Below the pieces are notes generated by a model, which ran no database searches, was not told where the DNA came from, and worked only from the letters and a program-made list of their open reading frames with translations. DNA of 64,000 bases, from the NCBI RefSeq assembly GCF_004358345.1, contig NZ_CP037952.1, positions 5,022,001 through 5,086,000 on the forward strand, given 5' to 3'. The DNA comes from Parashewanella spongiae. Its GTDB lineage: Bacteria > Pseudomonadota > Gammaproteobacteria > Enterobacterales > Shewanellaceae. Both the position numbers and the translations under genes were made by a program. This document shows, piece after piece, positions 51,615 through 59,885 of this stretch. Each line of letters opens with the position of its first letter. Within the stretch, counting starts at the first letter, position 1.

Positions 51615-54281
51615 TTACGCGTATTGCGGGTTAACTTTGTCAGTGTCGATGCCGTATTCTTTGATGGTTTTTGTTAACACATCCACTGGCAGCTCACCAC
51701 GATCAACTAAACTCTTCAATGCCGCGATTACAATAAACTTCGCATCAACTTCGAAATGATGACGCAAGTTATCACGACTATCAGAGCGACCGAAGCCGTC
51801 AGTACCTAATACTTTATAGTCCGTAGGCATATAAGCACGTAATTGCTCACCGTACACTTTCATGTAATCTGTCGCTGCAATTGCGGGGCTATCGCTAGAA
51901 ATGACATCACTGATGTACGCTGTTTTTGGTGTTTCAGTCGGGTTTAGCATGTTCCAACGCTCAGCGGCTTGACCATCACGGGTCAGTTCATTGAAGCTGG
52001 TTACGCTGAACACATCGGCTGTAATGCCAAAGTCTTTTGCTAAGGCTTGCGCCGCGCTACGTACTTGCTCAAGGATAGTGCCACAACCCATAAGTTGGAC
52101 TTTACCTTTACCAGAACCTTCAACAGTCTCTAACTTATAAATACCTTTGACAATGCCTTCTTCAGCACCCGCAGGCATTTCAGGCTGAACGTAATTTTCG
52201 TTCATTGTTGTCAAGTAGTAGAATACGTCTTCTTGATTCTCACCGTACATGCGACGAATACCATCTTGTACTACTACAGCGATTTCATAGCCGTATGTCG
52301 GATCATAAGTAACACAATTCGGAATGGTATTCGCCAATACGTGGCTGTGACCATCTTGATGCTGTAAACCTTCACCATTAAGCGTTGTACGACCTGAAGT
52401 ACCACCGACTAAGAAACCACGCGCTCGCATATCACCAGCTGCCCACGCCATGTCGCCAATACGTTGGAAGCCGAACATTGAGTAGTAGATATAGAACGGG
52501 ATCATCGGTGTATCGTTCACCGAGTAACTGGTGGCCGCTGATACCCAAGATGACATCGCGCCAAGCTCGTTAATACCTTCTTGCAACACTTGACCGGTTT
52601 TATCTTCACGATAATAAGCCACTTGATCTTTATCTTGCGGTACGTACTTTTGACCTTCATGTGCATAAATGCCCACTTGACGGAACAAACCTTCCATACC
52701 AAATGTACGTGCTTCATCAGGGATGATTGGAACGATTTTTTGTCCAACGCCTTTATCTTTCAGCAATGCCGTCAAAATACGAACAAAGGCCATTGTCGAT
52801 GAAATTTCACGCCCATTTGAACCTTTTAATACCGCATCAAAGATGTTCAGTTCAGGGACTTTGATTTGCTCAGAGAATTGCTCAAGACGTTTTGGCATTG
52901 AACCATGAAGCGCATCACGACGCTCCATCATGTATTTGATTTCTGGTGAATCGGCACCTGGATGGTAGAAAGGAATATCTTCTAATTTGTCATCCGGTAC
53001 TGGAATATCAAAACGATCACGGAAGTGTCGTACTGAATCCACCGCCATTTTCTTCACATTATGGGCGATATTTTTACCTTCACCAGCATCACCTTGACCA
53101 TAACCTTTCACAGTTTTAGCCAAAATAACCGTTGGACGACCTTTGGTCTTTTTCGCTTTATCTAATGCGGCGTATACTTTAACTGGATCATGACCACCAC
53201 GGTTCAAACGCCAAATGTCATCGTCAGACATGTTAGCGACCATTTCTGCCGTTTCTGGGTATTTACCAAAGAAGTGCTCACGCGTATACGCGCCACCCTT
53301 AGCTTTACAGTTTTGGTATTCACCATCAACGGTTTCTTCCATCAACTGCAATAGCTTACCACTGGTATCACGAGCTAATAGTGCATCCCAATAACGACCC
53401 CAAATCACTTTGGTCACTTCCCAACCTGCGCCGCGGAATTCGCCTTCGAGCTCTTGGATAATTTTACCGTTACCCCGCACAGGGCCATCAAGACGCTGTA
53501 GGTTACAGTTAATAATGAAAACTAGGTTATCCAATTCTTCACGAGCCGCAAGCCCAATGGCGCCCAATGCTTCTGGCTCGTCACACTCACCATCACCTAA
53601 GAAACAATAAACCGTTTGCTCTGAACAATCTTTAATACCACGATCGGTCAAATACTTAAGAAAACGTGCCTGATAAATTGCTTGGATAGGACCAAGACCC
53701 ATAGAAACTGTAGGAAACTGCCAGTAATCACTCATCAGTTTAGGGTGAGGATAAGAAGACAGACCTTTACTATCGGCTTCTTGACGGAAATTAGCGAGTT
53801 GCTCTTCAGTCAAACGCCCTTCAAGGAATGAACGTGCATAAATACCCGGTGCAATATGACCTTGGAAATAAACCAGATCACCACCATCTTTATCATTTGG
53901 CGCACGGAAGAAGTGATTAAAACACACATCATAAATCGTCGCGCTTGATGAAAAGCTTGATATATGACCGCCCAGTTCAAGATCTTTCATTGAACCACGC
54001 AATACCATAGCAAGCGCGTTCCAACGAACTAACGCACGAATACGGCGCTCCATTTCTTGATTGCCCGGCATGTTTGGCTCTTGGCCGGCTGGAATGGTGT
54101 TTATGTAAGCCGTGGTTGCAGTATATGGTAAGTGAGTACCATTGCGGCGTGCTTTATCAATCATCTTTTCTAAAAGATAATGAGCCCGTTCAGGACCTTC
54201 TTGCTCCAATACAGCTTGCATGGCGTCAAGCCATTCTTGAGTTTCTAATGGATCTACGTCTTGTAGCATATCTTCAGACAT
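51615..54281 (-). CDS. aceE: Pyruvate dehydrogenase E1 component
   Basis: 888 residues from ATG 54281 (MSEDMLQDVDPLETQEWLDAMQ), preceded by AAGGACAG; E. coli AceE has 887. Homodimeric E1 type with the thiamine-diphosphate motif GDGECDEPEALGAIGLAAREELDNLVFIINCNLQ (in pieces). It decarboxylates pyruvate and acetylates the E2 lipoyl groups. It follows pdhR by 46 bp. Confidence 0.98.
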   Translation of the reverse strand: MSEDMLQDVDPLETQEWLDAMQAVLEQEGPERAHYLLEKMIDKARRNGTHLPYTATTAYINTIPAGQEPNMPGNQEMERRIRALVRWNALAMVLRGSMKDLELGGHISSFSSSATIYDVCFNHFFRAPNDKDGGDLVYFQGHIAPGIYARSFLEGRLTEEQLANFRQEADSKGLSSYPHPKLMSDYWQFPTVSMGLGPIQAIYQARFLKYLTDRGIKDCSEQTVYCFLGDGECDEPEALGAIGLAAREELDNLVFIINCNLQRLDGPVRGNGKIIQELEGEFRGAGWEVTKVIWGRYWDALLARDTSGKLLQLMEETVDGEYQNCKAKGGAYTREHFFGKYPETAEMVANMSDDDIWRLNRGGHDPVKVYAALDKAKKTKGRPTVILAKTVKGYGQGDAGEGKNIAHNVKKMAVDSVRHFRDRFDIPVPDDKLEDIPFYHPGADSPEIKYMMERRDALHGSMPKRLEQFSEQIKVPELNIFDAVLKGSNGREISSTMAFVRILTALLKDKGVGQKIVPIIPDEARTFGMEGLFRQVGIYAHEGQKYVPQDKDQVAYYREDKTGQVLQEGINELGAMSSWVSAATSYSVNDTPMIPFYIYYSMFGFQRIGDMAWAAGDMRARGFLVGGTSGRTTLNGEGLQHQDGHSHVLANTIPNCVTYDPTYGYEIAVVVQDGIRRMYGENQEDVFYYLTTMNENYVQPEMPAGAEEGIVKGIYKLETVEGSGKGKVQLMGCGTILEQVRSAAQALAKDFGITADVFSVTSFNELTRDGQAAERWNMLNPTETPKTAYISDVISSDSPAIAATDYMKVYGEQLRAYMPTDYKVLGTDGFGRSDSRDNLRHHFEVDAKFIVIAALKSLVDRGELPVDVLTKTIKEYGIDTDKVNPQYA

Positions 54282-54327
54282 GACACTGTCCTTCTCTCTA
54301 TCAGATTTAGGTATCAGGCAATTGCGC

Positions 54328-55080
54328 CTAATCACCACTCTTCAATCGGCGCAAACTACGCTGCAACCGGCTATCTTCTTCCCGCATGGATAACATGACT
54401 TCTTCAATGTAGCTTAAATGCTCATTAGAGGCTTCACGCGCCAATTGTGGGTTTCGTTCTACAATGGCAGCCAACAACGCTCTACGATGTTGATTAGCCA
54501 TTTTAGCCGCGTCTTCACGGCGGCTCAGCAATACTAAATTTTGAGCGACATTTTTGTGTAATACAGGCTCAAGACTAAGCACTAAATGCAACATGGCAAC
54601 ATTGTGAGAAGCCTCAGCGATTGAGCGATAAAAACTCACAATTGCCGCGGCTTTTTCTTCAATATCGTCGGCTTGCTCGACTTCCAAAATACGACGTTTA
54701 ATGCTTTGCATGTCTGCATCTGTACCGCGAAGTGCGGCAAAATAAGCCATCATGCCTTCCGTTGCATGACGAAACTCCAACAAGTCATACTGACTTTCGG
54801 AGTCATTATTCATCAGTTCAACAATGGGATCGGCCAAGCTTTTCCAAAGCTGCTGTTTGACATAAGTGCCACCACCTTGGCGGCGCATTAACAAACCTTT
54901 GGCTTCTAACTTTTGAATGGCTTCGCGCAATGATGGACGTGATACATCGAATTGGGTCGCTAACTCGCGCTCTGGCAATAATTTTTGCCCGGGTTGCAAG
55001 CTGCCTTCGAGGATCATTTGTTCCAACTGCCCCATAATGACGTCAGAAATCTTGGGTTGATTAACTTTACTATAAGCCAT
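54328..55080 (-). CDS. pdhR: PdhR, GntR-family pyruvate-sensing repressor
   Basis: A 250-residue FadR-subfamily regulator: winged helix (PGQKLLPERELATQFDVSRPSLREAIQKLEAKGLL, in pieces) and an FCD ligand domain with helical His/Asp/Arg residues. It represses the pdhR-aceEF(-lpd) operon until pyruvate rises. The matching operator lies just before its start codon. Confidence 0.95.
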   Translation of the reverse strand: MAYSKVNQPKISDVIMGQLEQMILEGSLQPGQKLLPERELATQFDVSRPSLREAIQKLEAKGLLMRRQGGGTYVKQQLWKSLADPIVELMNNDSESQYDLLEFRHATEGMMAYFAALRGTDADMQSIKRRILEVEQADDIEEKAAAIVSFYRSIAEASHNVAMLHLVLSLEPVLHKNVAQNLVLLSRREDAAKMANQHRRALLAAIVERNPQLAREASNEHLSYIEEVMLSMREEDSRLQRSLRRLKSGD

Positions 55081-55093
55081 ATGGCTCCCTGTA

Positions 55094-55110
55094 AATTGGT
55101 CTTACCAATT
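55094..55110. promoter_or_regulatory. PdhR operator
   Basis: AATTGGTCTTACCAATT is a perfect 7-bp palindrome around a 3-bp centre and matches the E. coli PdhR box (ATTGGTNNNACCAAT). It lies 14 bp before the pdhR start and just downstream of the predicted promoter, as expected for autoregulation. Confidence 0.85.
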
Positions 55111-55128
55111 TTTTTGAGTGGCCGCACT

Positions 55129-55157
55129 TTATCAAATCAATGTGTTAATGTCCACAA
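55129..55157 (-). promoter_or_regulatory. Candidate pdhR-aceEF promoter
   Basis: On the minus strand TTGTGG (55157-55152), a 17-bp spacer and TGATAA (55134-55129). The predicted start falls about 12 bp before the PdhR operator, so bound PdhR would block it. Confidence 0.5.
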
Positions 55158-55337
55158 AGTGCGATTTTACTCTGTGTGATCTCGCTCAGTGAGCTTGATC
55201 AACATTTACTTGAGCATAACCCAAAATGTTGGCAAAGGGGTCAGACCATTTGACCCTTTAATAAAATTGATTGGTTGAGAAAAAATCGATAATTGATATA
55301 GTTAACTTATAAAAAGCTGATTAAGTAATGATAAAAT

Positions 55338-55883
55338 ATGGCTCATGAATGGAAATCAGGTTGGTTTATTCCAGCACAGCATCGTGAATCACCTCATTTT
55401 AACGCTCGTCCGACAGCTGAAGTTAGTTTGTTAGTGATCCACAACATCAGTTTACCTGCTGGAAAATTTGGTCAACGTTATGTGGATGACTTATTCATGG
55501 GAAAGCTTGATTACCAAGCAGATAATAGCTTTCATTTACTTGAAGGGATCCGAGTTTCAGCTAATTTTTTCATTCGTCGAGATGGCGAGCTCATTCAATA
55601 TGTCAGTTGCGACGACAGGGCGTGGCATGCCGGAGTCTCCGAATTTGAAGGGCGTTCAGGTTGTAATGATTTCTCCATCGGCATTGAGCTTGAAGGCACT
55701 GACCACCAGCCGTTTACTCATAAACAATATCAACAACTTATCCAGTTAACTCGAGCTATTATGGCTCAATACCCTGACATAACGAAGCAAAGGATCACTG
55801 GTCACAGCGACATTGCTCCCGAACGCAAAACTGATCCAGGCCCTTATTTTGATTGGCAATATTACTTAACTCAATTATGCTAA
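55338..55883 (+). CDS. ampD: AmpD, 1,6-anhydro-N-acetylmuramyl-L-alanine amidase
   Basis: A 181-residue cytosolic amidase_2 enzyme. Zinc ligands in LVIHNIS, RAWHAG and KTDPGPYFDW; also HSDIAPERKTDPG. It splits anhydromuropeptides during cell-wall recycling and so keeps beta-lactamase induction low. Paired with ampE, as in enterobacteria. Confidence 0.96.
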   Translation: MAHEWKSGWFIPAQHRESPHFNARPTAEVSLLVIHNISLPAGKFGQRYVDDLFMGKLDYQADNSFHLLEGIRVSANFFIRRDGELIQYVSCDDRAWHAGVSEFEGRSGCNDFSIGIELEGTDHQPFTHKQYQQLIQLTRAIMAQYPDITKQRITGHSDIAPERKTDPGPYFDWQYYLTQLC

Positions 55884-55926
55884 CTCACGAGTATCATTTA
55901 CATCTCAGCGAATAGGATTTTTTAAC

Positions 55927-56775
55927 ATGGCGTTATTTTCACTTTTAATCGCAATTTTCGCTGAGCGAATGAAATTCCTCCCTCAAAATTGGCAAATCGC
56001 ATCACTGCTATCCCAATTTCAACAGCGGTTCATAGGTTCACATTCGTTATCCTCTCCTGTGTTTACTGTAGTAGCTTTAACCTTTCCCGCGGCCAGTATT
56101 GCGGTTTTATTATGGTTAGCCCAAGGCGTTTTATTTGGTGCGGTAACATTATTACTCTGGGTTGGGATATCGGTCATTTGTTTAAGCCATTTTCACCTCA
56201 GATCAACCTTTAAACATTTTATGCAAGCCGCTTGTCGAGGTGATGTGCAAGCCTGTTACCATTTGTCTACAGAATTAGAAGGCACCTGTACTAAAGCAGT
56301 CTCAGAATCCGAATTGGGTACAACTGTGGGGCAAAGTGTTGCTTGGATCAATTATCGAAATTACGGTGCGGTAGCCATTTATTTAATTGCCTTAGGTCCT
56401 GTAGGTGCCGTATTTTATAGTACACTACGTTTTTATAGTGAAACGGCACAAAAAGAATCAATCAAGCCGCCTTTTGTCTCTCAATTGTGTTTTTTATTGG
56501 ATTGGCTGCCAAGTCGACTATTTGCTTTTGGTTACTTGCTCAGTGGACATTTTTCTCACGGCTTATCAACTTGGTTACCTTTAATTACTAAACCAGCCAC
56601 CCCAGCACGAACCATCATTGTAGATACCGCGCTTGCATCTGAAGTATTACCTGAAAAGTCTACGGCTCCCATTTGTATTCAGTCTACTATTGCCTTGCTG
56701 ACGTTAGCAAAACGCAGTTTCATTTTATTTGTTACTTTAGTCTCACTGCTGACTATTTTTGGCTGGTTAAACTAG
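55927..56775 (+). CDS. ampE: AmpE-like membrane protein (regulatory signalling modulator)
   Basis: A 282-residue membrane protein of the AmpE/CobD-like family, starting MALFSLLIAIFAERMKFLPQNWQ with hydrophobic segments near 55-90, 150-180 and the C-terminus. AVIYLIALGPVGAVFYSTLRFY-type core (YGAVAIYLIALGPVGAVFY) is conserved. The precise role is unclear. The IS110 element begins right after its stop. Confidence 0.88.
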   Translation: MALFSLLIAIFAERMKFLPQNWQIASLLSQFQQRFIGSHSLSSPVFTVVALTFPAASIAVLLWLAQGVLFGAVTLLLWVGISVICLSHFHLRSTFKHFMQAACRGDVQACYHLSTELEGTCTKAVSESELGTTVGQSVAWINYRNYGAVAIYLIALGPVGAVFYSTLRFYSETAQKESIKPPFVSQLCFLLDWLPSRLFAFGYLLSGHFSHGLSTWLPLITKPATPARTIIVDTALASEVLPEKSTAPICIQSTIALLTLAKRSFILFVTLVSLLTIFGWLN

Positions 56776-56834
56776 AAACTATGAAGGACAGTAACTCAAC
56801 TACCCTTTAGTTACCACAACACAAGGGGAATATT

Positions 56835-57968
56835 ATGAGCACCGTCCTTCAAGTAAAAGATAACGCAAAATTTGTTAATTTGTACATTGCTTTTGAACTT
56901 AGCAGTAAAACTTGGAAGCTTGGCTTTTCAAATGGTGAAAAAAAGAGAGTCAAAACGATTGATTCCCGAGACTGGAAAGCCCTACATCATGAAATAGCCT
57001 TAGCAAAAGAAAAGCTATTCTGCGTTGAAAACTGCAAAGTCATTAGCTGTTACGAAGCAGGTAGAGACGGATTCTGGATACACAGAGCGTTAATTAAAGA
57101 CGGCATCGAAAATCATGTGATTGACTCAGCCAGTATTGAAGTCAGCCGAAAACAGAAGAAAGTCAAAACCGATAGAGTTGATGTGATTGCTTTGCTCCGT
57201 TTACTGATGCGTTATCACTCTGGAGAGCAAGAAGCTTTAAATATCATCAATGTTCCAAATGTAGAAGCTGAAGATAAGCGACGAATTAACCGAGAGCGAG
57301 AACGATTAGTAAAAGAGCGTGGCAGTCACAGCGCACGAATTAAGTCACTTCTGTGTTTGCATGGTATCAGCGTGGAAAATATCTCTAAACTAAAGGGGAA
57401 AGTTAATCAACTTAAGACGGCGGTTCTCAATAAGCCTTTACCGACAGATTTAGTGACGGAAATAGAGCGAGAACTTGATAGGCATGAAATTGTCGACAAG
57501 CAAATTAAAGCAATTGAGAAATTACAAAAACAACGTGTTCTTGATGACTGTGATGACGCATCGCAAAAAATTAATCAGCTCATGCAGCTTAAAGGCGTAG
57601 GCTGGCAATCGAGCTGGGTATTAGTAACAGAGTTTTTCCATTGGCGAGAATTTAAAAACGCTAAACAAGTGGGAGCTTGTGCAGGAATGACACCAACGCC
57701 TTACGATAGTGGTGACAGTCAAAGAGAGCAAGGCATTTGCAAGTCAGGTAATCGACGAATACGAAAGATTATGGTTGAACTCAGTTGGTTTTGGTTACGG
57801 TATCAACCCAAATCAGAATTGAGTTTATGGTTCGAACAGCGTTTCGCTCATGGCAGTAAACGAATGAGACGCATCGGCATTGTTGCTATGGCACGTAAAC
57901 TTCTTATCAAACTGTGGAAGTATTTAGAGCATGGAGAAGTGCCATCAGGTGCAACGATGTCACTTTAA
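56835..57968 (+). CDS. IS110-family DEDD transposase/recombinase
   Basis: A 377-residue protein. The RuvC-like N-terminal domain has YEAGRDGFWIHRAL and KTDRVDVIALLRLL (the ExxG and DxxD motifs); the first acidic residue appears as Glu in YIAFELSSKTWKLGF. The C-terminal Tnp_20 domain has GVGWQSSWVLVTEF, AGMTPTPYDSGDS with the candidate catalytic Ser, and GNRRIRKIMVELSWFW. Members of this family insert at chosen sites using a structured RNA guide made from the element. The gene looks intact. Confidence 0.93.
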   Translation: MSTVLQVKDNAKFVNLYIAFELSSKTWKLGFSNGEKKRVKTIDSRDWKALHHEIALAKEKLFCVENCKVISCYEAGRDGFWIHRALIKDGIENHVIDSASIEVSRKQKKVKTDRVDVIALLRLLMRYHSGEQEALNIINVPNVEAEDKRRINRERERLVKERGSHSARIKSLLCLHGISVENISKLKGKVNQLKTAVLNKPLPTDLVTEIERELDRHEIVDKQIKAIEKLQKQRVLDDCDDASQKINQLMQLKGVGWQSSWVLVTEFFHWREFKNAKQVGACAGMTPTPYDSGDSQREQGICKSGNRRIRKIMVELSWFWLRYQPKSELSLWFEQRFAHGSKRMRRIGIVAMARKLLIKLWKYLEHGEVPSGATMSL

Positions 57969-58242
57969 TCAAAATAACCAAGTAAAGAGTAAAATGTAGT
58001 AAAGCGTTGTTCGATGCTAACTGTACAGCCCCTTGATAAGCAAGGCTAAATCGTTTTTCTAGAAGAGTTAGTATCATTATTCAGGTTAGGCGTGATAATG
58101 CGCATGCAATTTAAGGTGACTGACTAAAGTCAGAACGGATAGAAGGTGGTTAGCCATTAAGCTGACACAACAAAACCTGAGCAACACTTTTAACCAGAGA
58201 AACTGAATGAAATAAAGTAAAAACTGAAGGGCTTGACAAAGA
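57969..58242 (+). ncRNA. Candidate bridge-type RNA region of the IS110 element
   Basis: The 3' non-coding part, where IS1111-like elements carry the guide RNA. Visible hairpins include AGCCCCTTG...CAAGGCT (58027-58047) and CTGACTAAAGTCAG (58120-58140 area). TTTAACCA at 58189-58196 is complementary to TGGTTAAA at 56764-56771 in the left flank, a weak hint of target pairing that could be chance. RNA ends are not defined. Confidence 0.35.
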
Positions 58243-58257
58243 TGTCCTCATAGAAGG

Positions 58258-58516
58258 GGCTGTTGATCTTTCGTGATTGTTTTTGCAGCGATAAATTGGT
58301 TATTTTATGCAAGGCAGAGTTTGTGAGGTTTGGTTATTATCGACATACAAAACTGTCGTTACTTCGTTTCCAAATAAGAAAACGATAACGCAGCACCTTT
58401 GATTTAGAAAGAGCGACCAATTTACGCTCTCTCTTTTTTCGATGCTTTTGAGCATTCACTGTTCTGTGTTGTGACCAGCTCACTTAGATGGCTAAGCATC
58501 ACTGCTCACGCCTTGA
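58258..58516 (-). repeat. RPT-C copy 2, truncated
   Basis: Reverse orientation of copy 1, beginning at the TIR CTGTTGATCTTTC next to the IS110 end. About 50 bp of the other end are missing and replaced by RPT-B starting at 58517. The hairpin module is at 58341-58358. Confidence 0.85.
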
Positions 58517-58672
58517 ACCTAAATATATCAGTTGAAGGCACAATTTAACTTTAATCTATTGAAGTTAAATACAAGATTAAACAACCCGAATTCACCCATC
58601 AGGTGAGTGCTGAACATTCATATACTTGCCAAAATCACCGCTAGCTGCGTTATAAATTTTGCAAGTAGAACC
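58517..58672 (+). repeat. RPT-B copy 3, truncated on the right
   Basis: It matches RPT-B copy 1 from ACCTAAATATATCAGTTGAA through GCAAGTAGAACC, then is lost; it lacks the hairpin cassette. It sits inside RPT-C. From 58673 to 58767 there is no gene, only a short AATTGGTATA remnant at about 58686-58695. Confidence 0.85.
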
Positions 58673-58767
58673 GCCGTAGCTATGTAATTGGTATAACCGA
58701 AGTTGCAACACCGTAGAATGCTGAAACTGGGCACTAGAAAATCTTAAGAAACTTATGGTCAGGTACT

Positions 58768-58845
58768 TATGCTTTCATCAATTTCGATTGCGCTTTGAGC
58801 ACACACATAGCTCTGAGTTGAGCATTTAATTACTGTAAGTTGGTA
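58768..58845 (+). repeat. RPT-A fragment (right end)
   Basis: It matches the last 78 bp of RPT-A, including CATAGCTCTGAG and the TIR with one extra base. Its terminus overlaps the 3' end of the 326-residue orphan gene and supplies that gene's stop codon. Confidence 0.8.
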
Positions 58846-59810
58846 TTAGTTGAGCAACTTGAGTACTTAACATCGCTGATTGCCCCCATGAAAGCCCTTT
58901 TGGCCGCCGAGGTTTTATCATCACCTTTAACCGATGCAGAAGAACTATTTTCATCGGCTTTTCTCTGTACGGTTAACAGAGCGTTTCCACCCCAAACACT
59001 GCTCCCAGAACTCTTTGTACTATTCCAAACTTTCTCAGGTTCTTCCACCAACGACCTTGGTTTCACTTGTTTCTTTCCTGTTTTTTCAGTATTTTTAACT
59101 TTTTGATGAACGACTGACTTAGCCTGCTCCACCTTCTCTTGCCGTTGCTTTAAATTCAATTGAGCCAGAGTAAAAGCTTGCTCTTCCCGTTGATACTGTT
59201 GGGTATAATATACTTGCCAATGCGCTACGCTTTTTAGTCTTTTTGCTAATACACCGAGTTTTTGATTTTCAATTTCAACTCGTGCACATTGTTTCTGGTA
59301 TTCCTGTTTAATAGATTCCATTTGAGTTTGTATTGCTAAGTAATTGTTTTGCGCCTGTAAAAACTTTTCTTCTTGTCGCGTTGCACATCGAGTTGCATCT
59401 GTAAGTTTACGATTGCCTCTCAGTTGATGTTGAATCGCAGCTTCTAAATCCATCCTATATCTCTGTTCTATCTCATCTTCGAGGTCAGAAACCATTATTG
59501 GCGAACTTTGTTTTTCAGCTGAATTCTGTTTTGGTATTGATAATGAACTAAAATTTGCGCTTAACTGCGGTACATCATTTTCGCTCTCAGTCAAACAATA
59601 CGCTTGTGCTTGTGATGAATCTGGTGTACCTGAACTCTCCTTCATAAACTTCAATAGATTCGAATTTTCCCTACTAGCAGGCACTGCAGCAAAATCGTGG
59701 CTAAACAGAGATGTTTTCTCCGATTGTTCAGCAACTGGGCGGACACAATTTCCTTCTGCTTGCACCGTAAACACAGCGTTAACCTTTGTAGCTATGCCAT
59801 GACTCGCCAT
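58830..59810 (-). CDS. Orphan 326-residue coiled-coil protein, unknown function
   Basis: Not recognised. The N-terminal third is low-complexity (Ser/Gln/Glu). Residues about 115-240 are strongly helical and charged, with heptad-like spacing (KFLQAQNNYLAIQTQMESIKQ; YQREEQAFTLAQLNLKQRQE), so a coiled coil is likely. The C-terminal third is Ser/Lys-rich. The last residues TNTNLQ and the stop are encoded by the RPT-A end, so the original C-terminus has been altered. No signal peptide. The gene lies 75 bp from the larger orphan on the same strand, so they may be co-transcribed. Confidence 0.7.
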   Translation of the reverse strand: MASHGIATKVNAVFTVQAEGNCVRPVAEQSEKTSLFSHDFAAVPASRENSNLLKFMKESSGTPDSSQAQAYCLTESENDVPQLSANFSSLSIPKQNSAEKQSSPIMVSDLEDEIEQRYRMDLEAAIQHQLRGNRKLTDATRCATRQEEKFLQAQNNYLAIQTQMESIKQEYQKQCARVEIENQKLGVLAKRLKSVAHWQVYYTQQYQREEQAFTLAQLNLKQRQEKVEQAKSVVHQKVKNTEKTGKKQVKPRSLVEEPEKVWNSTKSSGSSVWGGNALLTVQRKADENSSSASVKGDDKTSAAKRAFMGAISDVKYSSCSTNTNLQ

Positions 59811-59885
59811 GAGTAATACATCAGTTGGAAAATTTGAAATTCAGTATGCCAGCAAAAAAGATAAGCAGAGGTTAAATATCGTTCA

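Larger units (their letters stand above)
56779..58257 (+). mobile_element. IS110-family element (IS1111-like), about 1.48 kb
   Basis: Sub-terminal inverted repeats CTATGAAGGACA (56779-56790) and TGTCCTCATAG (58243-58253) match but for one base, and there is no target duplication, as in the IS1111 group. The gene lies near the left end and about 275 bp of non-coding DNA near the right end. Exact ends are uncertain by a few bases. On the left the element abuts the ampE stop; on the right, RPT-C. Confidence 0.8.

Noticed and set aside
55231-55262. Imperfect inverted repeat AAAGGGGTCA...TGACCCTTT before ampD as a terminator
   Set aside because: One-base mismatch in length, no T-run and no gene ending before it; could be a repeat remnant, not supported enough to list.
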